From Bacteroidales bacterium (lineage in GTDB: Bacteria; Bacteroidota; Bacteroidia; Bacteroidales; F082): a stretch of 64,000 nucleotides of DNA. Numbering within the stretch: the stretch's first letter is position 1; each line of letters starts with the position of its first letter. The notes under the pieces were generated by a model that made no database searches, was not told where the DNA came from, and was given only the letters and a program-made list of their open reading frames with translations. The stretch covers positions 62,001 to 126,000 of the forward strand of contig JALNZT010000004.1 of NCBI GenBank assembly GCA_023229135.1, read 5' to 3'. A program made the translations under genes and the position numbers. Of the stretch, positions 36,402-46,041 are shown piece after piece.

Positions 36402-37091
36402 TTATAGCAAGGTAAAGCGCACCGGCAGTGTAAAGCTCACACGTACAGGTTTGTTACGTTGCTTACCCGGTTTCCAGGCTGGCATTTGTTTTACTACGCG
36501 CATGGCTTCCTCATCACAGCCGCCGCCAATGCCACGCAAGATAGTTACATTAGAGACGGAACCGTCGGGTTCCACAACAAAACTCACATACACAATGCCC
36601 TGAATACCGTTTTCTTTAGCAAGTTGGGGGTACTTTGTTTCGCTGGAAAAATAGTTTATGCGCGCTACATCACCTCCCGGAAACTCCGGCTGTTCTTCAA
36701 CAATACGGAAAATTTCCTGTTCTACAATCGCTTCTTCCTCTGGCGGTCTTTCGATAGGAATATATTCTGGAATGATGGTAGTTTGATCCACTTCCGCTTG
36801 TATTTGCAGGTCGGCATCCACTTCCACTTTGTCGTCAACCACGGTTAAAAGTGTGATTTGTTGCTTAGGCGCCTGCGCTGGTGGTGGCGGTGGTTTGGGC
36901 TGTGTGGTCTGGATCATTTCTTCCTGCACAAGGTGTAGCTCGCTGCGGTTTATATCCAAATCACGAACTTTATTTGGGCGTTTCACCTGAAAGACAAAGA
37001 AAACGATTAGCAGGCTTATGATTAACCCAAGCTCGAAAAACAGGCCTTTCTTACTCTCAAGATCAGCCTGTGGTGTTTTATAACTGATCAT
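36402..37091 (-). CDS. Energy transducer TonB
   Basis: 229 residues from the ATG at 37091. A single TM (~15-35, LFFELGLIISLLIVFFVFQV) is followed by a proline-rich spacer (TQPKPPPPPAQAPKQQ). The C-terminal TonB domain follows, marked by PEFPGGDVARINYF, YPQLAKENGIQGIVYVSFVVEPDG and MPAWKPGKQRNKPVRVSFTLPVRF. It passes the energy of the inner-membrane proton gradient to TonB-dependent receptors in the outer membrane. ExbB/ExbD genes are not in the window. The gene stands alone on the minus strand. Confidence 0.94.
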   Translation of the reverse strand: MISYKTPQADLESKKGLFFELGLIISLLIVFFVFQVKRPNKVRDLDINRSELHLVQEEMIQTTQPKPPPPPAQAPKQQITLLTVVDDKVEVDADLQIQAEVDQTTIIPEYIPIERPPEEEAIVEQEIFRIVEEQPEFPGGDVARINYFSSETKYPQLAKENGIQGIVYVSFVVEPDGSVSNVTILRGIGGGCDEEAMRVVKQMPAWKPGKQRNKPVRVSFTLPVRFTLL

Positions 37092-37435
37092 GGCTTTTAA
37101 GTATTGATGTGCACTAAAGTTACAAAAAATAACACGCCATGTCAAGTATTTCTTAGGATAAATAGTGGCTGCTGAAAACTAACTGTAGTGTTTCGCTTCA
37201 GTACGTATGCTATTGCCATTGGATCAGCGGATTTACAAGCGTTTGGAACAAGCTCTTGTACCTATTTACATTTAGGCGTTAATAGACTGGATATTTCCCT
37301 TAAAAAGCCGTTTAACAATGTTTTTACCGTGAACTGTTAAATATTTTAATGAATTCAATATCATCGTATTACACAAAGTTATCACTGATAGTAAGCCAAA
37401 TCAGAATAAGAATTGGCTTGCCTACAGCTATGCTA
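37092..37435. other. 344-bp intergenic region
   Basis: This holds the upstream region of tonB and the downstream region of the DUF2179 gene, both on the minus strand. A weak inverted repeat AGCCAA/TTGGCT near 37393-37417 may end transcription of the DUF2179 gene. Nothing else is recognisable. Confidence 0.4.
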
Positions 37436-38038
37436 TTATTTGCGTACCTGGCCCAGGTTAAAAATACCTCCCAAAAAAGGGCTCTTGTTTTGGTTTACTT
37501 TAAAGTGGCCTTCGTTTACCGTTTGAACCTCTTCGATAGTATAAAAAGCATTGGGATTGTACTCGTTGATGATCTTGAGCATTTCATTAAGATTTTTTTT
37601 CTTGACGATACTAAATATCATTTGAACCGGCCCGCTTTTGCCTTCGGCAGAAACAGAAGTTACGCCATAATTGGCTTCGCGCAGGTGATCGATCAGGTTC
37701 GAGACGTCTTTTCTAGGAATAACCCGAACTACCACCGTGCCTATCGACATTTTCTCGACCAGGATAATGCCAATGTAATTTCCCATCGCAAAACCTCCGC
37801 CATAGCCGATATAGCTCATAAAATTATCAAGCTGCTGCATGATCTGGCCAATGGCCAATAACCAAATAATTACTTCAACGAAGCCTAAAGCCGGTGCCAG
37901 GTATTTATAGCCACGCGACACAAAAATCAACCGGATCGTCCCAACACTAACGTCCATAATGCGTGCTATTGCAATCAGAAGCGGTAGTACGACATAATTA
38001 TAAATATCAATATGAATCCAATCTGTAAGGTTAAACAT
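37436..38038 (-). CDS. DUF2179/DUF5698 (UPF0316) membrane protein
   Basis: 200 residues. Three hydrophobic segments lie in the first ~100 residues: LPLLIAIARIMDVSVGTIRLIFVSRG, ALGFVEVIIWLLAIGQI and GFAMGNYIGIILVEKM. A soluble ~80-residue DUF2179 domain follows (VVRVIPRKDVSNLIDHLREANYGVTSVSAEGKSG). The family is conserved, with unknown biochemical role; DUF2179 resembles small ligand-sensing alpha/beta domains. Single gene on the minus strand. Confidence 0.85.
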   Translation of the reverse strand: MFNLTDWIHIDIYNYVVLPLLIAIARIMDVSVGTIRLIFVSRGYKYLAPALGFVEVIIWLLAIGQIMQQLDNFMSYIGYGGGFAMGNYIGIILVEKMSIGTVVVRVIPRKDVSNLIDHLREANYGVTSVSAEGKSGPVQMIFSIVKKKNLNEMLKIINEYNPNAFYTIEEVQTVNEGHFKVNQNKSPFLGGIFNLGQVRK

Positions 38039-38191
38039 GGCTTTTTGTTTTCAAATTTATAAGCACAAAAGTAACCCAAATAGAATGGATTGACATTGAA
38101 AAAATCTGAAAAACTTCGTAATTACGACTGCTGTTTTGTCAATAATCTATTGTATAAAAGTGGGTTACATTCAATAAATAATGTTTTGTTT

Positions 38192-38223
38192 TTTGCGTTC
38201 TATGCTTTCATCACTTACTTTTG
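38192..38223 (+). promoter_or_regulatory. Bacteroidota-type promoter
   Basis: TTTG (38192-38195) is followed after 20 bp by TACTTTTG (38216-38223), 12 bp before the ATG at 38236. This is one of the best promoter matches in the window. Confidence 0.6.
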
Positions 38224-38235
38224 TAGTACTGGAAG

Positions 38236-38928
38236 ATGAAAATTAGAAGCACTTTTGAGCGTTTTTTATTGATTTTATTTCTGCTAAATTTAAGTCCCTT
38301 AGCGGTTTATGTAAGTATTTATGCGAGCGAAAGCGAAACAGCAGAAGTCTTTGTAGTAAGTCGTTCCAGCTGGGAGCGGATGATTGAAAGCGAATACATC
38401 CTCACACAATTTCGCTGGCTGACCTTAAATGATGGCTCAAAAGTTATTGAGCGCAAGGCCCGAATGATCATACAGGGCGTTACACCTAAGCAAGTAGCCG
38501 CTGTGATTCGCGATTACAAGCTTATTCCTAAATGGATGAACGCAGTTAGTGAAGCGCAGCTTATCAAGTCAGCCGACAATAATTTATGGGTGATTTTTTT
38601 AATTTTTAAGTTGCCTTGGCCATTGCGCAATAAATACCTTATCAATGAAGTGTGCGAACAAAAACAATCTTTATTACCACTTTATTCCTTTAAGATTAAG
38701 AGCAGCGACAAGTATAAGCCACCTTTTGAATGTAAAATTAATGATTTCGGGCATTACGAAGGGGTGTGGAAAGTATATTCTTGGCAAAAAGACGTTACTT
38801 ATATTGAGTTTTCGGCCTTTTCGACTGCACCACCGCAGTTTCCGCGCTGGATACAAGATCCAATTGTAAATCGTTCGTTTGCCAAAACGATGGAAAGTTT
38901 TTATAAGTTGCTGAACAACAGAAACTAA
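38236..38928 (+). CDS. START/SRPBCC-like lipid-binding domain protein, exported
   Basis: 230 residues. An N-terminal hydrophobic segment (FLLILFLLNLSPLAVYVSIYAS) suggests export or membrane anchoring. The remainder has the START-like pattern: KVIERKARMIIQGVTPKQVAAVIRDYKLIPKWMNAV, then FKLPWPLRNKYLI, and a C-terminal helix RSFAKTMESFYKLLN. START-like proteins bind hydrophobic ligands in a helix-grip cavity. The ligand is unknown. A shared hairpin downstream ends both this gene and the convergent carboxylase operon. Confidence 0.7.
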   Translation: MKIRSTFERFLLILFLLNLSPLAVYVSIYASESETAEVFVVSRSSWERMIESEYILTQFRWLTLNDGSKVIERKARMIIQGVTPKQVAAVIRDYKLIPKWMNAVSEAQLIKSADNNLWVIFLIFKLPWPLRNKYLINEVCEQKQSLLPLYSFKIKSSDKYKPPFECKINDFGHYEGVWKVYSWQKDVTYIEFSAFSTAPPQFPRWIQDPIVNRSFAKTMESFYKLLNNRN

Positions 38929-38963
38929 AAAGGCTTTCCAAAAATTTTAGAACAGCCTTAAAA
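38927..38963. terminator. Bidirectional terminator-like hairpin
   Basis: AAGGCT (38930-38935) and AGCCTT (38954-38959) are inverted repeats flanked by A-rich and T-rich bases, between two convergent genes. Confidence 0.5.
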
Positions 38964-38978
38964 TAATTTTATTTCGAT

Positions 38979-40514
38979 TTATAAAGGGATATTTCCATGC
39001 TTTTTTGCCGGATTTACCTTTGATTTAGTGCGGGTCATCTCCAAAGCCTGAATTAATTTTTTACGGGTATCTCTTGGCCTGATAATTTCGTCGATAAAGC
39101 CCAGAGCAGCAGCCTTGTATGGGCTTGCAAAAGTGAGGCGATAATCCTCAATGGCTTTTTCACGTTCGGTTTCACTGAGTTTGTTACGGTAAATGATATT
39201 CACAGCGCCTTCAGGACCCATCACGGCAATTTCGGCTGTGGGAAAAGCAAAATTCATATCGGCGCCTATGTGCTTACTCGACATCACATCGTAAGCACCA
39301 CCATAGGCCTTGCGGGTAATTACGGTAAGCTTTGGTACAGTGGCTTCAGCAAAGGCATACAGCAGTTTTGCGCCATGCTTGATGATGCCGCCAAACTCCT
39401 GCGTGGTGCCGGGCAAAAAGCCAGGAACATCTTCAAAAGTAATTAAGGGAATATTGAAGGCATCGCAGAAACGCACAAATCGAGCGGCTTTTATGGAGCT
39501 GTCGATATCCAGAACACCAGCCAGTACGGCAGGCTGATTGGCTACAATGCCTACCGGTTTTCCACCCAAACGGGCAAAGCCTACAATGATATTTTTGGCA
39601 TAATAAGGCTGAATTTCAAAGAAATGCTTGTCGTCAACTATACTGATGATGATTTCTTGCATATCATAAGGTTTGTTTGGGTCGTCGGGAACAATGGTAT
39701 CCAGGTTATCATCCTCCCGATGAATGCTGTCAGTACAAACCTTTATTGGCGGGTCTTCCATATTGTTTGAAGGTAGAAAACTCATCAGTTCGCGCAGCAT
39801 CATCATGGCTTGTTCGTCGTTTTCGGCCATCATATGCGCCACGCCACTTTTTGAGTTGTGCGTCATGGCGCCACCCAGCTCATCTTTGGTAACTTCCTCA
39901 TGCGTAACGGTTTTTATCACATCCGGACCGGTCACAAACATATAAGAAGTGTCTTTTACCATCATAATAAAATCGGTGATGGCAGGCGAATAAACGGCAC
40001 CACCGGCACAAGGGCCAAGGATTGCAGAAATTTGCGGTATAACGCCAGACGACATCACGTTGCGGTAAAAAATATCGGCATAACCACCCAGGCTTTCTAC
40101 ACCTTCCTGAATACGTGCGCCACCCGAATCATTGAGACCAATAACCGGCGCACCCATCTTCATGGCAAGATCCATAATTTTTACGATTTTATCTGCATTG
40201 GCACGGCTTAGCGAGCCACCAAAAACTGTAAAATCCTGTGCGAAAACATATACCAAGCGGCCATCAATTTTACCGTAGCCGGTAACAACACCATCGCCCA
40301 AAAACTTCTGTTTATCCATGTCGAAGTCGGTGCTGCGGTGGGTCACAAATTTATCTATTTCGGCAAAAGTACTGGGGTCGAGTAGGTCGAACAGCCTTTC
40401 ACGTGCGGTTTTGCGGCCGGCAGCGTGTTGTTTCTTAATTCTTTCTTCGCCACCGCCAAGTTCGGCCAGCTTATCTGTTTCCTGAAAATGTTTAAATTTC
40501 TTTTCTGATGACAT
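38979..40514 (-). CDS. Acyl-CoA carboxylase carboxyltransferase subunit (propionyl/methylmalonyl-CoA type)
   Basis: 511 residues from the ATG at 40514 (an upstream ATG is in frame but overlaps the preceding gene end). The crotonase-like halves are clear: the N-terminal half has GGGEERIKKQHAAGRKTARERL and IGLNDSGGARIQEGVESLGGYADIF; the C-terminal half has VPGFLPGTTQEFGGIIKHGAKLLYAFAEATVPK and KAYGGAYDVMSSKHIGAD. The YVFAQDFTVFGGSLS segment is typical of propionyl-CoA carboxylase beta chains. It transfers CO2 from carboxybiotin to acyl-CoA. Last gene of a three-gene operon. Confidence 0.93.
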   Translation of the reverse strand: MSSEKKFKHFQETDKLAELGGGEERIKKQHAAGRKTARERLFDLLDPSTFAEIDKFVTHRSTDFDMDKQKFLGDGVVTGYGKIDGRLVYVFAQDFTVFGGSLSRANADKIVKIMDLAMKMGAPVIGLNDSGGARIQEGVESLGGYADIFYRNVMSSGVIPQISAILGPCAGGAVYSPAITDFIMMVKDTSYMFVTGPDVIKTVTHEEVTKDELGGAMTHNSKSGVAHMMAENDEQAMMMLRELMSFLPSNNMEDPPIKVCTDSIHREDDNLDTIVPDDPNKPYDMQEIIISIVDDKHFFEIQPYYAKNIIVGFARLGGKPVGIVANQPAVLAGVLDIDSSIKAARFVRFCDAFNIPLITFEDVPGFLPGTTQEFGGIIKHGAKLLYAFAEATVPKLTVITRKAYGGAYDVMSSKHIGADMNFAFPTAEIAVMGPEGAVNIIYRNKLSETEREKAIEDYRLTFASPYKAAALGFIDEIIRPRDTRKKLIQALEMTRTKSKVNPAKKHGNIPL

Positions 40515-40536
40515 GATTTTTCTTTTTTCTGTGTTT

Positions 40537-41043
40537 TTATTCAATGATCACCATTGGCTGGTCGCTGCTCACCGTATCTCCTACTTTCACCAACAATTTC
40601 TTGATCACCCTATCCTGTTTTACTTTGTATTCACTTTCCATCTTCATGGCAGAAACTACCACAACGGTTTCTCCGGCTTTTACCTTATCACCCTCTTTCA
40701 CAAGTACTTTCACTACTTTCCCGGGCATAGGCGAAGCAATAACATTTTGGTCTTCACCCTCATCTTTCTTGCGGTTTTTCAGGTATTTTGATTCGGCATC
40801 AATGACTTCCACCTCAAAGGATTCATAGAGCGTATTCACCGTGTAGGTCTTGGCGTTTTTGCCTTCAACCAGTTCGACATTGAACGAATTGTTGTCGAGT
40901 AAAATGCTATAAACACCTCTTTCTACCTCTAAAATGTCTAATTCATACAGCTTTTTATCAAGCATCACCTGAATTATATTGCCATCTCTGCTCAGCAATT
41001 CGATATTGGCGATGCGATCGTTGATTTTTAATTCGTACGACAT
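40537..41043 (-). CDS. Biotin carboxyl carrier protein
   Basis: 168 residues. The C-terminal biotinyl domain (~100-168) has PMPGKVVKVLVKEGDKVKAGE and the biotinylation site SAMKMES with Lys134. The first ~90 residues form a separate domain (YELKINDRIANIELL) as found in carriers of acyl-CoA carboxylases and decarboxylases. It shuttles CO2 between the carboxylase and transferase subunits encoded on either side, with 21- and 22-bp gaps. Confidence 0.94.
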   Translation of the reverse strand: MSYELKINDRIANIELLSRDGNIIQVMLDKKLYELDILEVERGVYSILLDNNSFNVELVEGKNAKTYTVNTLYESFEVEVIDAESKYLKNRKKDEGEDQNVIASPMPGKVVKVLVKEGDKVKAGETVVVVSAMKMESEYKVKQDRVIKKLLVKVGDTVSSDQPMVIIE

Positions 41044-41064
41044 AAATTATAAAATATTAGCTTG

Positions 41065-42573
41065 TTAGAGCCGCAGTATAGAACGCTTGCGACCAAAATC
41101 TTTCCAGTTGTTACCCAGTTCTTTGGTAATAGCCTGTGGCTGAATTTTTTCCAGCTTCGTGATATAATCAAAAAAAGCCGTGATGATAGCCACATCTTCG
41201 CACTGTCCATCGCAGTTTTTGCGTGGCATAAGGTATTGCTGATTTTCCTCGATAAAATGCGTGTTGTAGCGGCCTTCCACAAATGCTGGAACTTCCAAAA
41301 TTCTACTCAGATAAGGAATGGAGGTTTTTACGCCGGTAATTTTGTAGTTGTACAAGGCGCGTTTCATCCGGGCGATGGCCTCGCTACGTGTTTCGCCCCA
41401 AACAATAAGTTTTGAAATCATCGGGTCGTAATAAATCGGAATTTCATAGCCTTCATAAACATATCCGTCGTGCCTAACGCCCAATCCAAGTGGCTCGGTA
41501 ATGTGTTTGATTATTCCTGGTGAAGGCATAAAGTTGTTGTCAGAATCTTCGGCATAGATGCGCACCTCGATGGCATGGCCGTGCTGTTTAAGGTCTTCCT
41601 GCTTAAATGCTAGTTCAAAACCATTAGAAATATTAATTTGTTGTTTCACTAAATCAACGCCCACAACACGCTCCGTAACAGGGTGTTCTACTTGTAAGCG
41701 GGTATTCATTTCAAGGAAATAATAATTGAGGTTATCGTCTACGATAAACTCAATGGTTCCGGCGCCGTGATAGTTTACGGCTTTGGCGGCGGCAACAGCT
41801 GCCTCGCCCATTTCGGCACGCACTTTAGATGTAATAATAGGTGAGGGTGTTTCTTCTACCACTTTTTGGTGGCGGCGCTGCACCGAACATTCGCGTTCAA
41901 AAAGATGAACGACATGGCCATGCTTGTCTCCTAAGATTTGGAATTCAATATGATGAGGCGAGTCGATGTATTTCTCAATATAAACTGCATCATCGCCAAA
42001 AGCCGCTTTAGCTTCGGAACGGGCGCTACTTACGGCATCCAGAATCTGGCTTTCTTCTTTCACCAGACGCATCCCTTTTCCGCCACCACCGGCACTGGCT
42101 TTTATCATCACCGGAAGGCCGATTTCACGGATTACTTCAACGGCTTTTTTCAAGTCTTTAATGGGCTCGGTAGTGCCTGGAACCACTGGAACGCCCGCAG
42201 CAATCATGGTTTTTCGGGCGGTGATTTTATCTCCCATTGTATTGATAGCATGGGCATCAGGGCCAATAAAAATAATCCCCTCTTCCTGACAACGGGCCGA
42301 AAAATTGGCGTTCTCCGACAAAAATCCGTAGCCTGGATGGATAGCATCAGCTCCAGAAGTTTTGGCAACCTCGATGATTTTTTCAATTTTTAGATAGCTA
42401 TCCACGGAAGGCGATGGCCCAATAAAATAGGCTTCGTCGGCATAGCGTACGTGCATCGAACTGCGATCGGCCTCCGAAAAGACACCAATAGTCCTAATAC
42501 CCATTTCACGACAGGAGCGCATAATTCTGATTGCGATCTCTCCTCTGTTTGCGACAAGTACTTTTTTTATCAT
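41065..42573 (-). CDS. Biotin carboxylase subunit
   Basis: 502 residues. It has the ATP-grasp layout of biotin carboxylase: KVLVANRGEIAIRIMRSCREMGI, then HPGYGFLSENANFS, the glycine-rich ATP loop KASAGGGGKGMRLV (~160), the metal and bicarbonate segment YFLEMNTRLQVEHPVTE (~290), and GHAIEVRIYAEDSDNNFMPSPG. A ~50-residue extension after the core (PRKNCDGQCEDVAIITAFFDY) is longer than AccC and fits propionyl-CoA carboxylase alpha-like forms. First gene of the operon; TATCTTTA at 42634-42641 on the minus strand is a possible -7 box. Confidence 0.93.
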   Translation of the reverse strand: MIKKVLVANRGEIAIRIMRSCREMGIRTIGVFSEADRSSMHVRYADEAYFIGPSPSVDSYLKIEKIIEVAKTSGADAIHPGYGFLSENANFSARCQEEGIIFIGPDAHAINTMGDKITARKTMIAAGVPVVPGTTEPIKDLKKAVEVIREIGLPVMIKASAGGGGKGMRLVKEESQILDAVSSARSEAKAAFGDDAVYIEKYIDSPHHIEFQILGDKHGHVVHLFERECSVQRRHQKVVEETPSPIITSKVRAEMGEAAVAAAKAVNYHGAGTIEFIVDDNLNYYFLEMNTRLQVEHPVTERVVGVDLVKQQINISNGFELAFKQEDLKQHGHAIEVRIYAEDSDNNFMPSPGIIKHITEPLGLGVRHDGYVYEGYEIPIYYDPMISKLIVWGETRSEAIARMKRALYNYKITGVKTSIPYLSRILEVPAFVEGRYNTHFIEENQQYLMPRKNCDGQCEDVAIITAFFDYITKLEKIQPQAITKELGNNWKDFGRKRSILRL

Positions 42574-42913
42574 AAATTAAGTATGTTGTTTTCTTACAGC
42601 ACATTAAGCGAAAAACTAAGCGCTAAAGAGCGGTAAAGATAATTAATAATTGTAAAAATGATAATTAAGACCAAATAAGAATAGTGTTAGTTTGTTAACA
42701 GCAAAGACTTTGTAATGAAGATGCTAAGTGATAAATCTTTGCCGAAAATATATAACACAAGGAGTATAAGCAAAGCAAGGTGTGAAATTGTTCAAGCAGA
42801 ATAATCACGCCATTTTAAATGCAAAAAATTGATGTACATTTGTATGGTTATCATTTAAATAATAACGAATTGAGACACATAAACTGGCTAATCCAACAAA
42901 GTAATCGGAGGAG
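42574..42913. other. 340-bp divergent intergenic region
   Basis: This separates the divergent carboxylase operon and hybrid kinase gene. It carries a minus-strand -7-like TATCTTTA (42634-42641) and a plus-strand TACATTTG (42835-42842, 71 bp before the kinase ATG). No RNA structure or small gene is recognised. Confidence 0.45.
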
Positions 42914-44791
42914 ATGACAACACATAAGCAGCGGACTATCATGCTTTTTTTAATGCTTCTGGGTATTTTTTGCGGTACAGTGCAGGGGCAAACTGCCACA
43001 ATGGCATTGAAAATAGACAGTTTGCAGGATATTTTGCAACAAACCAATGGCGCACAGCAAACTGCACTAAAGCTGGAGCTGGCTGAAGCCTACCTTGCGT
43101 TTGATCCACCGGTAGCCGAAACTCAATTGAGACAATTGCTTGCTGATAGTTTGCCAAACGAGCTGAATGTAGCGCAAAGAACTCAAGCTTTACTGCTTAT
43201 GGCTGAAATTCAGCTCGATAAGAGAGATTATGCAGCAGCTATTCCTTTTCTGAAAGCTGCTGCTGAGCTTTCATTATCAACTGCAAGTCAGTCTGATATT
43301 CCCTTGTTGAAACCGATTGCGGAAAAACCTCAAATTTCTGAGACAAAAAATTTAATCAACTTTTACACGGTTTCATTAGCAGCTTTGGTACTGTTATTTT
43401 TGTTCTTGCTGCTGCTTTTTATCAAACAAAAATTGGCGCACAAGCAGCTCCTTAAAGAAACTGAAAACCGCTATCAAAATCAGCTGAAAGCCTTTAATAA
43501 GAAGGAAGAGGATATTGAAAGGGATATCAACCGGCAAATCAAAGACCTTAACGAACAGATCGAGCAAAGCCGTCAAAAAGACTTAGCACTGAAAAAAGCA
43601 CTGAAAAGAGCGGAAGATGCTAATTATTTGAAAAATGCATTTCTGGCCAATATGAGTCACGAAATCAGGATGCCGCTCAATGGCATTATTGGTTTTTCGA
43701 GTTTGCTCGAAACAGAACTTTCACTACTCGAAAACAAAGAATTGTATGATTATGCTGTTGGTATTCAGAGTAGTGGCGATCGCCTTTTGAATTTGCTGAA
43801 CAATATTATCGATATCAGCCGTATTGAAGCCAACGTGATTGAGGTAGAACTACATCCCTGTGATGTGAACGAAATCATGCAGCATGTAGTTGATCTCACG
43901 GTATTTTCGGCCAATGAAAAAGCTTTGGCTTTCAAGGCGAAATTTGACGAAGTGCCACCTGTGATAGCTGATAATGCTAAGTTGATGCGTGTTTTTCATA
44001 TCATTGTTGATAACGCGATAAAATACACCAACGAAGGTTTTGTAACCATCACCAGCACATACGATCCAATAAATAATCAGGTGGTGATAAAAATAAAAGA
44101 TACCGGCCAGGGCATGGATCTTGACTATCAGCAACATCTTTTTGAAGCTTTCAGGCAGGAAAGTGTAGGATATAATCGCTCATATCAGGGAGCCGGATTG
44201 GGTTTGCCACTCGCCAAGCGGCTGCTAAACCTGATGCATGCCAATATTAGCATCGATAGCAAACGCGAATTGGGAACTACCGTGACGCTAATTTTGCCTT
44301 GCGAGAGCCTTGACAAAGATCAAAACGAATTAAAAAAAGCACAACGTATCATCGCCATTCCCAATGCGCCGGAAATTGGTCAGCTCGACATTTTCATCGT
44401 GGAAGACGACCGCATGAACCGCATGGTTTTAGAGAAAATCCTGCGAAAGGCTGGCCACCTCACTATGGCTATTGATGGCGAAGAAACATTGAAAATTATC
44501 AGCGAAAGATACAAACGCGACCATATTTTCCAGGTGATGCTTTTCGATATCAATTTGCCCTCGCCCTGGGATGGTATCAGGCTGATGAAGAAGATTCGAG
44601 AGACCTATGAAGAATACCGCTTTGTGCCTTTTATTGCACAAACGGCTTATGCCATGGCGGGTGACCGCGAAAAAATGCTTGATGCCGGTTTTGATGATTA
44701 TATCGCCAAACCCATCAACAAAAACGAGCTGATGACAATTATCAAAAATCAATTAGATAAGTTTGTTCCGCTCCAGTCAAAAAAGGAATAA
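42914..44791 (+). CDS. Hybrid sensor histidine kinase/response regulator
   Basis: 625 residues. A signal peptide (MLFLMLLGIFCGTVQG) is followed by a ~110-residue helical periplasmic part (KLELAEAYLAFDPPVAETQLRQLLADSLPNEL, TPR-like), TM at ~148-170 and a coiled coil at ~175-235. HisKA follows with NMSHEIRMPLNGIIGF (His near 247; Met where Thr is usual), then HATPase with GQGMDLDYQQHLFEAF and GAGLGLPLAKRLL. The C-terminal receiver (~490-615) has VEDDRMNRMVLEKIL and phospho-acceptor Asp in MLFDINLPSP. No output domain or regulator gene is adjacent. Input and target unknown. Confidence 0.92.
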   Translation: MTTHKQRTIMLFLMLLGIFCGTVQGQTATMALKIDSLQDILQQTNGAQQTALKLELAEAYLAFDPPVAETQLRQLLADSLPNELNVAQRTQALLLMAEIQLDKRDYAAAIPFLKAAAELSLSTASQSDIPLLKPIAEKPQISETKNLINFYTVSLAALVLLFLFLLLLFIKQKLAHKQLLKETENRYQNQLKAFNKKEEDIERDINRQIKDLNEQIEQSRQKDLALKKALKRAEDANYLKNAFLANMSHEIRMPLNGIIGFSSLLETELSLLENKELYDYAVGIQSSGDRLLNLLNNIIDISRIEANVIEVELHPCDVNEIMQHVVDLTVFSANEKALAFKAKFDEVPPVIADNAKLMRVFHIIVDNAIKYTNEGFVTITSTYDPINNQVVIKIKDTGQGMDLDYQQHLFEAFRQESVGYNRSYQGAGLGLPLAKRLLNLMHANISIDSKRELGTTVTLILPCESLDKDQNELKKAQRIIAIPNAPEIGQLDIFIVEDDRMNRMVLEKILRKAGHLTMAIDGEETLKIISERYKRDHIFQVMLFDINLPSPWDGIRLMKKIRETYEEYRFVPFIAQTAYAMAGDREKMLDAGFDDYIAKPINKNELMTIIKNQLDKFVPLQSKKE

Positions 44792-44795
44792 GCAG

Positions 44796-44803
44796 TACTT
44801 TTG
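44796..44803 (+). promoter_or_regulatory. -7 promoter element of the aldolase gene
   Basis: TACTTTTG fits TAnnTTTG, 4 bp after the kinase stop and 51 bp before the aldolase ATG. It rules out the further upstream TTG start at 44801. Confidence 0.55.
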
Positions 44804-44854
44804 TATCAAAGCAAGCTCGGAAAAACGAAATATAATAACTTAAAAATTATACAA

Positions 44855-45934
44855 ATGTCAAGTAAATTATCAGAACATGTAAAAGCAGGTGTTGCCAGTG
44901 GCGACGATCTGCAAACAATTTTTAAATATGCCAATGCCGGCAAATATGCTTTGCCAGCCGTCAATGTTATTGGCACTAACTCCATCAACGCCGTGCTTGA
45001 GGTAGCGCGTGAAGTAAATTCACCTGTTATCATTCAGTTTTCTAATGGTGGCGCGGCTTTTTACGCCGGGAAAGGCCTTTCAAACGAAAATGAGAAAGCC
45101 GCTATTGCAGGAGCTATTTCGGGTGCATATCATATACATCAAATGGCTGAAATGTATGGTATTCCTGTGATTTTACATACCGACCACGCCGCCAAAAAAC
45201 TCTTACCTTGGATTGACGGATTATTGGATGCCGGCGAGAAATTTTATGCTGAACACGGAAAACCACTGTTCAGCTCGCATATGCTTGATCTTTCGGAAGA
45301 AACGCTGGAAGAGAACCTGGAAATCTGTGAACGTTATCTCAAGCGCATGTCGAAAATGGGCATGACGCTGGAAATCGAACTCGGCATCACAGGCGGAGAA
45401 GAAGACGGCGTGGACAACACCAATGTTGATAGCTCCAAACTCTATACCCAGCCAGAGGAAGTGGCGGAAGCTTATGAAAGACTCAGCAAAATTAGCGACC
45501 GCTTCACCATTGCGGCTGCTTTTGGTAATGTGCATGGTGTTTACAAACCCGGAAATGTGAAATTGCAGCCTATTATTTTATTTAACTCACAAAAATATAT
45601 TCAAGAAAAATTCAAGACAGGACCAAATCCTGTTGACTTTGTGTTTCATGGCGGTTCTGGGTCTGATCCGGCTCAAATTGAAGAAGCACTGGGGTATGGC
45701 ATTGTAAAAATGAATATTGATACCGACACACAATGGGCCTTTTGGGATGGCGTACGTGCTTTTGAAGCTAAAAATCACGGCTATTTGCAAGGACAGATCG
45801 GTAATCCCGATGGCGCTGACAGTCCGAACAAAAAATACTATGACCCACGCAAATGGCTTCGCGAAGGCGAAAAAGCTATGATTGCACGACTCAAAGTAGC
45901 TTTTGAGAATCTTAACTGCGTAAACGTTTATTAA
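44855..45934 (+). CDS. fbaA: Class II fructose-bisphosphate aldolase
   Basis: 359 residues, the length of the E. coli FbaA type. The zinc enzyme splits fructose 1,6-bisphosphate to glyceraldehyde-3-phosphate and dihydroxyacetone phosphate in glycolysis and gluconeogenesis. Zinc and substrate motifs seen: VILHTDHAAKKLLPW (~108), EIELGITGGEEDGVDN (~180), AAFGNVHGVYKPGN, FHGGSGSDPAQI and VKMNIDTDTQWAFW. The start at 44855 fits the family start and the promoter position. A strong terminator follows. Confidence 0.96.
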   Translation: MSSKLSEHVKAGVASGDDLQTIFKYANAGKYALPAVNVIGTNSINAVLEVAREVNSPVIIQFSNGGAAFYAGKGLSNENEKAAIAGAISGAYHIHQMAEMYGIPVILHTDHAAKKLLPWIDGLLDAGEKFYAEHGKPLFSSHMLDLSEETLEENLEICERYLKRMSKMGMTLEIELGITGGEEDGVDNTNVDSSKLYTQPEEVAEAYERLSKISDRFTIAAAFGNVHGVYKPGNVKLQPIILFNSQKYIQEKFKTGPNPVDFVFHGGSGSDPAQIEEALGYGIVKMNIDTDTQWAFWDGVRAFEAKNHGYLQGQIGNPDGADSPNKKYYDPRKWLREGEKAMIARLKVAFENLNCVNVY

Positions 45935-45950
45935 TCAGCGCTATAGACAT

Positions 45951-45992
45951 AAAACCGCTTGCAAGGATGAATTTCCGGCAAGCGGTTTTTTT
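45951..45992 (+). terminator. Terminator of the aldolase gene
   Basis: AAAACCGCTTGC and GCAAGCGGTTTT form a long perfect stem followed by T8, 17 bp after the stop. Confidence 0.9.
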
Positions 45993-46041
45993 TAATAATT
46001 CTACCAGAAAAGGACTAAATCATACACGTAATTGTAGGAAT

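Noticed and set aside
44801..44854. TTG start of the aldolase at 44801
   Set aside because: It lies within a promoter -7 element, and the ATG at 44855 gives the standard family length.
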